The notes: generated by a model from the sequence alone, not told the origin. Positions 1 through 8,477 are shown, numbered from the stretch's first letter. The stretch: 15,520 nt of DNA from an uncultured Eubacteriales bacterium (GCA_944353735.1 CALVPU010000217.1:1-15520); one strand, 5' to 3'. Made by a program: numbers and translations.

Positions 1-533
1 GGCGCGTAGCTGTCCAGCGTCTCCTGCGCGAGGGGCACCTGCCGCTCGGGGCGCTGCGCCTTGAGCGTGCGCATGTTGTGCAGCCGGTCGGCGAGCTTGA
101 TGAGCACCACGCGGATGTCCTTCGCCATGGCGAGGAACATCTTGCGCAGCGTCTCCAGCTGCGCCTCCTCGCGGCTGGAAAAGTTCTGGCGCGTGAGCTT
201 GGTCACGCCGTCCACCAGCAGCGCCACGTCCTGACCGAAGTTTTCGACGATGGTCTCCTGCGTGACGCCGTCGACGTCTTCCACGCAGTCGTGCAACAAG
301 CCCGCGGCGATGGTCGTGGCGTCGAGCATCAAATCGGCGAGTATGACCGCCACCGCACAGGGATGGCAGAAGTACGGGTCGCCTGACTTGCGGAACTGGT
401 TCGCATGCGCGTGCTCCGCAAAGGCATAGGCGCGGCGAACGAGCTCCATGTCGTCGTCCGGATGGTATTTTCGAATCTTCTCGATCAGCTCGTCAACGCC
501 AATATAGGCGTTGAGTTTCGCGTCATCGGACAT
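1..533 (-). CDS. relA: RelA/SpoT-family (p)ppGpp synthetase/hydrolase, 5' part only
   Basis: N-terminal 177 residues of a bifunctional Rel enzyme, which makes and hydrolyses (p)ppGpp in the stringent response; the rest lies beyond the left edge. Residues about 30-155 form the HD hydrolase domain. The metal and catalytic set is visible: H57 (in CHPCAVA), H81-D82, E85-D86 (in HDCVED) and D149 (in KLADRLHNMRTL), so this half looks hydrolase-competent. The synthetase, TGS and ACT domains cannot be seen. The ATG at 533 was chosen because GGGAGGTGA sits just upstream (about 537-545). It starts 23 nt after the recJ stop, so it is probably co-transcribed with recJ and secD. In many Firmicutes apt lies between recJ and relA; it is absent here. 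The family is certain; the name relA rather than spoT or rel follows Firmicutes usage. Confidence 0.93.
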   Translation of the reverse strand, partial: MSDDAKLNAYIGVDELIEKIRKYHPDDDMELVRRAYAFAEHAHANQFRKSGDPYFCHPCAVAVILADLMLDATTIAAGLLHDCVEDVDGVTQETIVENFGQDVALLVDGVTKLTRQNFSSREEAQLETLRKMFLAMAKDIRVVLIKLADRLHNMRTLKAQRPERQVPLAQETLDSYA

Positions 534-556
534 CGGTTCACCTCCCGCCTCGGGGC

Positions 557-2908
557 TCAGGTCGCGTGCGTCCGCCACGCTTGCAGGGTGCGCCACACGG
601 CGCTGGAATCGGGATCTGTCTTTTGCGCGGCGTTGAGCCGAAAGCACATCGGCTGACCGCACAGCGCGAGCTCGATCAACTTCATGTCCGCCAGCGCCAG
701 CGCCGACGCCGCGCAGCAGACGCTGTCCAATCCGGTCGCCGACGACAGCAGGTGGGCGAGCATCTCGAGCGACGTGCAGCGGATGGGCCTTGCCGCCAGC
801 CGCCGCAGCGCCTTGTACGCCTCGCGCATCTGATCGACGTCCGGCAGCGCGCCGAGCCACGGCGCCCTCGCCGCCAGCCGGTACGCCTTCGCGCCCGCCG
901 GCAGCGCGCCGCAATCCGGAATGCCCGCCAGCACGACGCGGCGGTACCCCGCCGGCAGATTGTGCGGCGGATAGGCGCACAGCGCGTTGAACGCCCGCGG
1001 ATCGTCCGGCACTTCGCCGATGAACACGTCCGCCGCGCCGTTCGCCAGCGCGCCGTACAGCCGCCCGGTCTCGGCGAGGTCCGCCGTCAGCACCAGCGTG
1101 CCCTGTGGTTCCCGCGCAATCATCTCGCGCAGCTGCGCCTCGGAAATGGTTTCCGGAATCGCCCGCTCAAAGTTGATTTCTTTATTATAGAGCATTTCTG
1201 TTAAGAATGATTGCTGCAAAGCGCTCTCCTCGCGGATTTTTGCAGAGATTTCCGACAGCGCATCTCCCGAATTGACGCATTTTAACTCAAGTTGCACATC
1301 CGTGCGCCCGAGATAGGTGTTCAGCTTGGGCGTGAACAGCGCGTCGACCTGCTCCGGCAGCCTGCCCGCGCGCGCGCCGGCGCGAAAGAAGATGCCGCCG
1401 CGCTGGATGCCGCCCTCGGACAGCGTCAGCTTCAGGTGCGCACCCTCGAGGCCCACGGCGCGCTGCTCGAACGTGCGCGCGCGCGTGCGCAGCACCGGCG
1501 CGGGATTGCCGAAGCCCGTGGGCTGCAGCGCGTCGAGCTGTGTGACGAACGCCTCCGTCAGCTCGGCGAAGCCGACCTCGAGGTCGTATTCCTGCTCCGG
1601 CACATAGCACTGCGGCGCGACGTTGCGCGACAGCCATTCGTCCAGGTCGCGGCGAAAGCCCTCAAGCTCGCTGCGCGCGATCGTCAGTCCCGCCGCCTGC
1701 CTGTGCCCGCCAAAGCGGATCAGGCGTCCGCTGACCGCCTTGAGCGCCGCGTGGATGTCCACGCCGGGAATGCTGCGGCACGAGCCGGTCAGCACCTCGC
1801 CGCCGCCGAGCAGGATCGCCGGATAGTGATACTTCTCCACCATCCGCGACGCCGCCAGCCCGATCACGCCGGCGTTCCAATCCTCGCCCGCCAGCACCAG
1901 CGCGCGGTGCGCCGGAAAGTCGAACGATTCCAGCTGCGCCTCCGCCTCGGCGACGATGCGCTGCTCGATCTGCTTGCGCCGCGCGTTCTCCTCCTCCAGC
2001 TCCGCCGCGATCGGCTCGGCCTCGGCGACCGTCCGGCTCAGCAGCAGCTCGTGCGGGCGGCGCGCGGAATCGATGCGCCCGCCGGCATTGAGCCGCGGCG
2101 CAAGCTGAAAGGCGATGTTGCCGGCGTTGATGCGCCGTCCGGTCAGCCCCGCCGAGTCGATCAGCGCGCGCAGCCCAGGGCGCGGCGAATCGTTGATGCG
2201 ATCGAGGCCGAGCTTGACGATGGCGCGGTTTTCATCCGTCAGCGGCACCACGTCGGCGACCGTGGCGAGCGCGGCGATGTCGACATAGGGCATCGCCGCA
2301 TCCAGACCGCCCAGCGCCTGCACCACCTTGAACGCCACGCCCGCGCCGCACAGCGACGGAAACGGATAGCCGCCCAGGAGCGGGTTCACCACCGGGCAGT
2401 CCGGCAGTTCGTCTGCCGGCTGATGGTGGTCGGTGACCACGCAGGAGAGCCCGAGCGACTTCGCCAGTGCGACCAGCGCCACGCTGGTGACGCCGCAGTC
2501 CACCGTCACTATCAGCTTCGCCCTGCCGGCGATCGCCCGCACCGCCGCCTCGTTGAGGCCGTAGCCCTCGCTGTGGCGCGAGGGCAGGTAGACCTCGACC
2601 CGCCCGCCGAGCGAGCGCAGATAGTCGGCAAGGATCGCCGAAGCGCTGACGCCGTCGACGTCGTAGTCGCCGTAGACGCAGACCGGCGCGCGGTCCGCGA
2701 GCGCCGCGCGGATCATCGCGACCGCGGCGGGCATATCGCTCAGCTGCATTGGATCGCGCAGCTGGCTTGCATCCGGCGCGAGATAGCGCCGCGCCGCCTC
2801 GGCGGAATCGATTCCGCGCTGGATGAGCAGCGCGTGCAGCGTCGGGTTCATGTCGTCCGGGCACGGGAAGTAGGCGCGCTCCGCCTGTCGGAGTCTGTAT
2901 CGCAGCAT
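557..2908 (-). CDS. recJ: Single-stranded-DNA-specific 5'-3' exonuclease RecJ
   Basis: 783-residue cytoplasmic RecJ, a 5'-3' ssDNA exonuclease of recombination and mismatch or base-excision repair. The DHH domain carries DYDVDG (81-86), VDCG (136-139), DHH (160-162) and a conserved DVVPL segment (219-223). The DHHA1 part shows the GEDWNAGVIG region (341-350), SCRSIPG (376-382) and FGGHRQAAG (399-407). An OB-like region follows (about 435-545). The last 230 or so residues form a C-terminal extension, as in the roughly 786-residue Bacillus RecJ and unlike the 577-residue E. coli enzyme. The frame stays open upstream to 3127, but the ATG at 2908 is preferred: it follows GGAAAGGA (2917-2925) and opens with MLRYRL, whereas the upstream extension is Arg-rich and covers two hairpins. 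The gene lies between secD and relA on the same strand. All catalytic motifs look intact. Confidence 0.95.
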   Translation of the reverse strand: MLRYRLRQAERAYFPCPDDMNPTLHALLIQRGIDSAEAARRYLAPDASQLRDPMQLSDMPAAVAMIRAALADRAPVCVYGDYDVDGVSASAILADYLRSLGGRVEVYLPSRHSEGYGLNEAAVRAIAGRAKLIVTVDCGVTSVALVALAKSLGLSCVVTDHHQPADELPDCPVVNPLLGGYPFPSLCGAGVAFKVVQALGGLDAAMPYVDIAALATVADVVPLTDENRAIVKLGLDRINDSPRPGLRALIDSAGLTGRRINAGNIAFQLAPRLNAGGRIDSARRPHELLLSRTVAEAEPIAAELEEENARRKQIEQRIVAEAEAQLESFDFPAHRALVLAGEDWNAGVIGLAASRMVEKYHYPAILLGGGEVLTGSCRSIPGVDIHAALKAVSGRLIRFGGHRQAAGLTIARSELEGFRRDLDEWLSRNVAPQCYVPEQEYDLEVGFAELTEAFVTQLDALQPTGFGNPAPVLRTRARTFEQRAVGLEGAHLKLTLSEGGIQRGGIFFRAGARAGRLPEQVDALFTPKLNTYLGRTDVQLELKCVNSGDALSEISAKIREESALQQSFLTEMLYNKEINFERAIPETISEAQLREMIAREPQGTLVLTADLAETGRLYGALANGAADVFIGEVPDDPRAFNALCAYPPHNLPAGYRRVVLAGIPDCGALPAGAKAYRLAARAPWLGALPDVDQMREAYKALRRLAARPIRCTSLEMLAHLLSSATGLDSVCCAASALALADMKLIELALCGQPMCFRLNAAQKTDPDSSAVWRTLQAWRTHAT

Positions 2909-2986
2909 GTTCGTCGTTCCTTTCCGCCGCGCGGAGCGCCCGCTCCGGCAGCGCGGCTTCGCCTTGCAGTCTTCGCGCGTACGACA

Positions 2987-3021
2987 ACACCGCACAGATC
3001 CCCCTCGGGGCTGTGCGGTGT
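2987..3021 (-). other. Long perfect hairpin in the secD-recJ spacer
   Basis: An 11-bp perfect inverted repeat (ACACCGCACAG at 2987-2997, CTGTGCGGTGT at 3011-3021) encloses a second short C/G stem (about 3001-3010). It lies about 80 nt upstream of the recJ start. No T-run follows on either strand, so it is not a canonical intrinsic terminator. It may be an mRNA-stability or processing element, an attenuator, or a dispersed intergenic repeat. The function is unknown; the structure is directly visible. Confidence 0.6.
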
Positions 3022-3041
3022 CCTCCGCGCCTTGATCAGGG

Positions 3042-3063
3042 GCGCCCCGCCGGAACGGGGCGC
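3042..3063 (-). other. Second GC-rich hairpin in the secD-recJ spacer
   Basis: Perfect 8-bp stem GCGCCCCG/CGGGGCGC with a 6-nt loop, 20 bp from the neighbouring 11-bp hairpin. On the minus-strand transcript it comes first after secD. No T-run follows, so a terminator role is weakly supported. Confidence 0.5.
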
Positions 3064-3155
3064 GCAAAATGTTGAAATAAAGTGAACCGACAGCGCTTTG
3101 AGAATGCCGGAAAGGCAAAACCGTCAAGTCTTGTCAGCGCTCTGATGGACCGCCG

Positions 3156-4415
3156 TCAGCGCATGTACGCGCTCCTGCGCTCGCCGCCGAGCTCGCAGAA
3201 CGCATCCACCAGCGACCGCGTGAACCACATTGCCGCGATCAACGCCGTCAGCGAACCGATCGCCAGCGTCACGGCGAAGCTGCGAACCACGCCGCGCGCA
3301 GCGAGCGCGACGATCAGCGCCACGATGAAGGGAATGCCGTCGAGCATCAGCACCTTGCGCGACGCGGTCTTGCCGGCAAAGCGCACGGCGTTGTGCGGCG
3401 TGCGCCCGGCGGTCATTTCCACGCAGAAGCGCTTGAGCAGCAGCTCGTTGGATTCAATCGCCAGCACGAAGCTCACCAGCATGCCCAGCGCGCCGGCGAC
3501 CGCCATGCGCGCGCCGCCGATCGCCGCCGCATAGAGCGCGATGAGCAGGTACAAACTCAGCGACATGCCCGCCGCCGCGCCCGGCAGGCGGAAGCGGACG
3601 ACCATCTCGGCGATCGCCAGCAGCATCACCACCGCCGCGGCGATGCCCAGACCGCGCACCACGCCCGCGCCCAGCGACGGACCGACCTGCACCGTCTCGC
3701 CGAGCTCCAGCGCCACCGGCAGCTCGCCGGACTGCAGGAACACGTACAGCCCCGTCGCCTGATCGAGCGACGATTCCGCGGTATCCCCGTTGGCGGAACT
3801 GCCCAGCGAGAGCGCAAAGCTGCCGTCGGCGAGGTCGTCGCTGATCGTGACCGACGAGACGCTCTGGTCGTCCACGTACAACGACAGCGTCTGCCCGGCG
3901 TACGCTTCCGCCGCCGCGGCGAGCGCCTCGCGGCCCGCGGCGTCAAATTCGAGGTTCAGCGCAAAGTAGCCCGACTCCAGCTGTTCGACCGCCACGGAGG
4001 CGACGTTGGCGCCGGTCGCGATCGCGCTGCCCGTAGGATCGCGGAACTCCGCATGTCCCGTCTGCCCGATCGCCTCGGCGAGCGAGGTGGGGTTGCTCAC
4101 GCTGGGGAACTCGATGCGCACGCCCGACTCGTCGGCGAGCGCCCGCGCGTCCTCAAAGCCCACGATGCCAAGGCGCGCGGCGAGCACGTCCGCCGCCGCG
4201 GCAAGCTGCTCGGCGCTGGCGTCCGCCGCAGTGTACGACGCCGCATAGCCGCCGCCAAACGCCAACCCCGTGTCCAGCGCCCGGTCGAGCGACTTGAGTC
4301 CGTAGACGCGGGAAATCGGCGGAACCTTCAATCCGAACAGCGCCAGCAGCGCCGCAAGCACGATCACGACCGCCGCGATCGAGATCTTCACAATGCCCTT
4401 TTTCTTCGATGTCAT
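3156..4415 (-). CDS. secD: Divergent SecD-type subunit of the Sec translocon
   Basis: 419-residue membrane protein homologous to SecD, which with SecF uses the proton gradient to help late steps of Sec export. TM1 is at about 8-27. A long extracytoplasmic part (31-250) keeps SecD landmarks: a positions-78-125 stretch ending GHAEFRD, SGELPVALEL (229-238) and VGPSLGAGVVRG (244-255). TM2-6 follow at about 255-273, 282-300, 305-324, 361-373 and 378-398. The copy is divergent: the usual DLxGG near the N-terminus reads AFGGG (52-56), and the TM4 VDAN motif reads IESN (320-323), replacing the proton-path Asp by Glu321. No secF follows; recJ is next. The start at 4415 follows AAGGAGGA; an earlier in-frame start would place the promoter inside the gene. 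The SecD assignment is good; activity as a normal SecD is unproven. Confidence 0.85.
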   Translation of the reverse strand: MTSKKKGIVKISIAAVVIVLAALLALFGLKVPPISRVYGLKSLDRALDTGLAFGGGYAASYTAADASAEQLAAAADVLAARLGIVGFEDARALADESGVRIEFPSVSNPTSLAEAIGQTGHAEFRDPTGSAIATGANVASVAVEQLESGYFALNLEFDAAGREALAAAAEAYAGQTLSLYVDDQSVSSVTISDDLADGSFALSLGSSANGDTAESSLDQATGLYVFLQSGELPVALELGETVQVGPSLGAGVVRGLGIAAAVVMLLAIAEMVVRFRLPGAAAGMSLSLYLLIALYAAAIGGARMAVAGALGMLVSFVLAIESNELLLKRFCVEMTAGRTPHNAVRFAGKTASRKVLMLDGIPFIVALIVALAARGVVRSFAVTLAIGSLTALIAAMWFTRSLVDAFCELGGERRSAYMR

Positions 4416-4479
4416 AGTTGCCGTCCTCCTTGCCGCCGCGCGCAGTCTTCCGCGCCGCCGGCTGCTTATACAAATAATC

Positions 4480-4508
4480 ATTATAGCCAATCTGGTCGCA
4501 CGCGTCAA
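4480..4508 (-). promoter_or_regulatory. Sigma-A promoter of the secD-recJ-relA unit
   Basis: On the minus strand TTGACG (4508-4503), a 17-bp spacer and a perfect TATAAT (4485-4480) form a near-consensus housekeeping promoter. The predicted start, near 4473, leaves a leader of about 58 nt before the secD ATG at 4415. The rest of the gap up to 4702 holds no gene and no clear terminator that I can see. Confidence 0.85.
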
Positions 4509-4702
4509 TCGCGAAAGCGCAAAATCCCGCGGCGGGTTTATGGTTTTTCCATGTACAGCGCCGCCCGAACAACGCTGCGGGCGCGGTCCAGCACGCGCCG
4601 GCAAGGGCCAAAAACGCAGGAACCGCCCCGATTGAAGCGGAATCGGCGGCGATTCTTGCTTCCGGCGTCAGCTGCGCCGGCCTCCTCGGCTTGCAGGCGC
4701 GC

Positions 4703-6460
4703 TCATGCCTCCGACCGGATGCCATCTCCGCCGGCAGCCGCCGCGCGGCGCTTTCTGCCATACAGCAGGACGCCTGCAAAGGCGATCGCCGACGCGAGGC
4801 TCACGGCGCGTCCGACGGCCTGCAGCGCCGTGCCGGCGTAGCGCACGGTGAACGTTCCCGACGCGTGATCGCCGAGATCGACGCGCACCATGCCGCTCTC
4901 GCCGCGCGAAACCGCCAGCGGCGTTCCGTCGTCCATCTCGGCGGCATAGCCGATGTAGAGGATCAGCGGCAGGTCGATCGTCGCGCCGGAATCGTTGCCG
5001 GAAAACTCGACGACCAGCCGGTTTTCCCCGTCGCGCGAGAGGGAAAACGCCACGCCGTCGTCCGATGCCTTCGCCGCAAAGACGGGCATGTGATAGGCAT
5101 GGACCGTGCCGTCGTACTCGTAATCGAGGTCGTCGGGCAGGTACTGACCGTCGCTGACCTCGTTGCAGCTCATCTGCAGGTCGTTGAACGCCTCAAACGC
5201 GTAGCCGCATTCCGCGGCGTGTTCCGCCATGCCCTCGATCTGGTCGGCGGGAAAGTTGAGCCAGATCGACATCACGGCGCAGAGCGCTGCCAGCGCCACC
5301 GTCGCGCCGCGCCAGAAGCCGGGCTTGATCGAAGGCCACGCCGCGCCGACAAACAGCCCCATCGCCAGCGATGCGTCGAGCAGGATGCGCCAGGGGAACT
5401 GCAGCGCCGCCAGCGGCGTCTCCGCCAGCAGCTGGGTGATGGAATAGCGTCCCGCCAGCCACACGAACAGCAGCGTCGCGGCGAACAGCTTGACGGACCT
5501 GCGCGGGCCATGCCGCCACGCCCAGAACAGCGCGATCGCCATGGCGCCGTAGCCAAAGGCGCACGTCAGGCGCGGCATGGTGACGGGGTCGTCCGGCTTG
5601 ATGATCTTGGCGAGCAGCGGCGTGGCGAGCAGGCGCAGCGGATTGTACATGTTGTCGGTAAAGCGATGCTGCTCGTTGCCGACGTCGAGGTTGAGCCGGA
5701 AGGACAGCTGCGTCATCTGTTCGAGCATGGGCAGCCAGAAATAGCAGGAAAGCCCGATGCACAAGAGCGCCGCGAATACGAGATAGCGAATCTGCGCGGG
5801 ACGGCGCGCCCAGTAGCGGATGTCGAGCAGCATCAGCACCAGCAGGAAGATGGCGCCGAGCAGGATCGACAGCGTGTGCGACAGCGCAATCGCCGCCATG
5901 CCCAGCCCGGTCAGCCACCAGCGATCGGGACGACCGTGGGTGATGCTGTAGTAGCCCAGATAGACGATGGGCAGGAAGATAAACGCAAAGCACTCGCCGA
6001 TCGCCACGCGGAAGTAGATGTCCATGATGGAATAGAACGAAAACGTGTACACCAGCGTGGTCACCTGCGCGCGCACGGTGTCGCCGAAGATCGCGCGGGA
6101 CACGAAGAAGATGCTGAAGAAATTGCCCAGCAGCAGCGCCACCTGCAGCAGCTTCACCGTCCAGTAGATCGACAGCCCCATGGCGTTGAGGGCGGCGAAG
6201 GGATACAGAAACAGGTCGCAGTAGAACAGCGGCGCGCCGTAGCCGAGCCCGTCGAGCGCATAGGTGTACACCGACGGGAACGGGTTGCCGTGCTTCATCT
6301 CCTCGGCGATGTTCAGCAGGCGGGAGCTGTGGTAGATCGTATCGTGTCCCATGACGGCATATTGGAACAGCGTCGGCACGATCGCGGCGAGCAGCAGCGC
6401 GGCGAGTATCAGCCATAGCGCGGCGCTTGCGGACAACTTGCTCTTTCCAACGGCTTGCAT
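4703..6460 (-). CDS. Multi-pass membrane protein, PTPS-related/YfhO-like (GT-C-type fold)
   Basis: 585 residues. About ten or more hydrophobic helices fill residues 11-405, followed by an exported segment (about 406-548), a last TM (about 551-568) and a basic tail. The first loop carries GHDTIYHSSRL (39-49), and GYGAPLFY (73-80) follows. An acidic residue plus His in the first extracytoplasmic loop is typical of GT-C lipid-linked glycosyltransferases, so D40 is a candidate catalytic residue. LQFPWRIL (353-360) and the beta-rich tail resemble the '6-pyruvoyl-tetrahydropterin synthase-related' membrane family and YfhO, which are linked to glycosylation of envelope polymers. The substrate is unknown. 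ATG 6460 was preferred to an in-frame TTG at 6478 because GAGGAG (6471-6476) overlaps that TTG and sits correctly for the ATG. It has its own promoter and seems monocistronic between mnmG and secD. Confidence 0.8.
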   Translation of the reverse strand: MQAVGKSKLSASAALWLILAALLLAAIVPTLFQYAVMGHDTIYHSSRLLNIAEEMKHGNPFPSVYTYALDGLGYGAPLFYCDLFLYPFAALNAMGLSIYWTVKLLQVALLLGNFFSIFFVSRAIFGDTVRAQVTTLVYTFSFYSIMDIYFRVAIGECFAFIFLPIVYLGYYSITHGRPDRWWLTGLGMAAIALSHTLSILLGAIFLLVLMLLDIRYWARRPAQIRYLVFAALLCIGLSCYFWLPMLEQMTQLSFRLNLDVGNEQHRFTDNMYNPLRLLATPLLAKIIKPDDPVTMPRLTCAFGYGAMAIALFWAWRHGPRRSVKLFAATLLFVWLAGRYSITQLLAETPLAALQFPWRILLDASLAMGLFVGAAWPSIKPGFWRGATVALAALCAVMSIWLNFPADQIEGMAEHAAECGYAFEAFNDLQMSCNEVSDGQYLPDDLDYEYDGTVHAYHMPVFAAKASDDGVAFSLSRDGENRLVVEFSGNDSGATIDLPLILYIGYAAEMDDGTPLAVSRGESGMVRVDLGDHASGTFTVRYAGTALQAVGRAVSLASAIAFAGVLLYGRKRRAAAAGGDGIRSEA

Positions 6461-6496
6461 AGGCGGTTTTCTCCTCAATTCGTTTGTTCTCCCGTC

Positions 6497-6505
6497 ATTA
6501 TACCA
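6497..6505 (-). promoter_or_regulatory. Extended -10 promoter of the membrane-protein gene
   Basis: Minus-strand TGGTATAAT: a perfect TATAAT (6502-6497) preceded by the TGN extension (6505-6503). A TTGACG lies only 10 bp upstream, too close to be its -35. At 17 bp the hexamer is TTTTCC, a weak match. The predicted start near 6490 leaves a leader of about 30 nt. Confidence 0.7.
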
Positions 6506-6638
6506 TGCCCGGCGTCAAAGGAAAAGCGCGAAACGCGAAAATTTGCTCCGCGTCCCGCGCGATCGCCCGCAGGCAAAATTCCCGTCCCCGCCGCGCAACT
6601 GCCCGCACGGCGCCATGCAGGTTCCGGCTCCGCCCGTG

Positions 6639-8477
6639 TCAGCGCGGCTGTCCGCACGGCGCGCCGGCGTCATGCGCCGCGGACCGGGCCGCGCGGGACT
6701 TCAGCCAGATGATGAGCACGGAGATGTCGCCCGGCGAGACGCCGGGAATGCGGCTCGCCTGCCCGAGCGACTTTGGGCGCTGGCGGTCGAGCTTCTGACG
6801 CGCCTCGATGCGCAGCCCCGAGAGGCTCAGGTAATCGGCGTCGGCGGGCAGAGGCGTGTCCTCAAGGCGCTGGAACTCGCGCACCGCGGCGGCCTGCCGG
6901 GCGATGTAGCCCTCGTAGCGGGCGCCGATCTCCACCTGCTCCTCGGCGTCCGGATCGAGCGCAGGCAGCTCGGGATGCGCCGCGCGCAGGCTGCGGTAGC
7001 TCGCGCCCTCCTGGCGCAGGCGGTCGGTCAGACGGCTGCGCTCGAGCGCCGTCCGCGCCCGCTCCGCCGCGTCGCGCTTGCGCAGCATCTTCTCGTAGCG
7101 CTCGCGGCTGGCGAGTCCGGCGCGGTAGCCGCGCTCGGTCAGGCGCAGGTCGGCGTTGTCCTGCCGCAGCAGCAGGCGGTACTCGGCGCGGGAAGTCATC
7201 ATGCGGTACGGTTCGTCGACGCCCTTGGTGACCAAGTCGTCCACCAGCACGCCGATGTAGCCATCCGCGCGCGACAGCAGCAGCGGCGGCTCGCCGGCAG
7301 CGTGGAGCGCGGCGTTGACGCCGGCGTAGAGTCCCTGCGCAGCGGCCTCCTCGTAGCCCGAGGTGCCGTTGACCTGTCCGGCGAGGTAGAGTCCGGCGAT
7401 GTGGCGCGCGCCGAGCGCGGCGTTCAGCGCCAGCGGGTCGATGCAATCGTACTCGATGGCGTAGGCGAGGCGCAGCAGCTTGGCGCGCTCGAGTCCGGGC
7501 ACGCTGGCGTAAATGCGGCGCTGCACGTCCTCGGGCATCGAGGTGGACATACCCTGCACATACCATTCGTTCGTGTGAAGCCCCTCGGGTTCAAGAAAGA
7601 TCGGATGCCGGTCCTTGTCGCGGAAGCGGACGACCTTGTCCTCGATGGAGGGACAGTAGCGCGCGCCGGTGCCGTGAATGGAACCGGAATACATCGGCGC
7701 GCGGTCGAGATTGTCGAGGATGATGCGGTGCGTTTCCGGCGTGGTATAGGTCAGGTAGCACATGGCACGGTTGCGCAGCCCCGCCGGATCGGTGAGGAAC
7801 GAAAACGGCACCACCGGATCGTCGCCGCGCTGCGGCTCCATGCGCGCAAAGTCGACCGTCCTGCCGTCGACGCGCGCCGGCGTGCCGGTCTTGAAGCGGC
7901 GGATGGAGAAGCCCAGATCGATCAGGTTCCTCGTCAGCGCGCTTGCCGCCATCAGCCCCTGCGGCCCGCCGTTCCACGCGCACTCGCCGATGATGATGCG
8001 GCTGTTGAGGTACACGCCGCAGGCGATCACCGCGGCACGGCAGCCGATGCGCGCGCCGGTGGTGGTGCGCACGCCGGTCACGCAGCCGTTTTCGACCTCG
8101 ATGCGCTCGACCTCCGCCTGCCGCAGGTCGAGGTTCGGGCAGTCGTCCACCGCGCGGCGCATGCGCATCTGGTAGGCGCGCTTGTCCGCCTGCGCGCGCA
8201 GGCTGTGCACCGCAGTGCCCTTGCCGGTATTGAGCATGCGCGATTGGATGAACACGTCGTCGATCGCCCTGCCCATCTCGCCGCCCAGCGCGTCCACCTC
8301 GCGCACGAGATGCCCCTTCGCGGTGCCGCCGATGGACGGGTTGCAGGGCATCAGCGCCAGCGCATCCAGGTTCATGGTGATCAGCAGCGTCTTTCGCCCC
8401 ATGCGCGCGCACGCCAGCGCCGCCTCGCAGCCAGCATGCCCGGCGCCGACGACCACGATGTCAAAACTCTCCGCCAA
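6639..8477 (-). CDS. mnmG: tRNA uridine-34 5-carboxymethylaminomethyl modification enzyme MnmG
   Basis: 612-residue FAD protein (GidA). With MnmE it installs the (carboxymethyl)aminomethyl group on wobble U34 of several tRNAs, using methylene-tetrahydrofolate and glycine or ammonium. The FAD-binding GAGHAG is at 11-16. The two conserved cysteines sit in MPCNPSIGG (C45) and RYCPSIEDK (C275). Also present are GQVNGTSGYEEAAAQGL (367-383), the DGYIGVLVDDLVTKG region (405-419) and a C-terminal helical part ending near PGVSPGDI. The start is taken as TTG 8477: GGGGGAG lies 8-14 nt upstream and the protein then begins MAESFDIVVVGAG, as expected. The ATG at 8525 has no ribosome site and falls about where transcription should begin. 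It is divergent from feoA. mnmE, often its neighbour, is not in the window. Confidence 0.96.
   Translation of the reverse strand: MAESFDIVVVGAGHAGCEAALACARMGRKTLLITMNLDALALMPCNPSIGGTAKGHLVREVDALGGEMGRAIDDVFIQSRMLNTGKGTAVHSLRAQADKRAYQMRMRRAVDDCPNLDLRQAEVERIEVENGCVTGVRTTTGARIGCRAAVIACGVYLNSRIIIGECAWNGGPQGLMAASALTRNLIDLGFSIRRFKTGTPARVDGRTVDFARMEPQRGDDPVVPFSFLTDPAGLRNRAMCYLTYTTPETHRIILDNLDRAPMYSGSIHGTGARYCPSIEDKVVRFRDKDRHPIFLEPEGLHTNEWYVQGMSTSMPEDVQRRIYASVPGLERAKLLRLAYAIEYDCIDPLALNAALGARHIAGLYLAGQVNGTSGYEEAAAQGLYAGVNAALHAAGEPPLLLSRADGYIGVLVDDLVTKGVDEPYRMMTSRAEYRLLLRQDNADLRLTERGYRAGLASRERYEKMLRKRDAAERARTALERSRLTDRLRQEGASYRSLRAAHPELPALDPDAEEQVEIGARYEGYIARQAAAVREFQRLEDTPLPADADYLSLSGLRIEARQKLDRQRPKSLGQASRIPGVSPGDISVLIIWLKSRAARSAAHDAGAPCGQPR

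Noticed and set aside
1292..3085. Long plus-strand open frame (597 codons) opposite recJ
   Set aside because: It is Arg/His/Gln-rich with no recognisable domain, and the opposite strand encodes a clear RecJ. In GC-rich DNA the antisense frame often stays open.
4590..4670. Possible terminator after the membrane-protein gene
   Set aside because: A GATT/AATC-centred hairpin forms only with bulges, and the T-run lies too far away.
3393..4841. Plus-strand open frame opposite secD
   Set aside because: Low-complexity, Arg/Gln-rich translation without motifs; it covers the secD gene and promoter in antisense.
4691..6418. Plus-strand open frame opposite the membrane-protein gene
   Set aside because: The reading is an antisense image of a hydrophobic protein and has no domain of its own.
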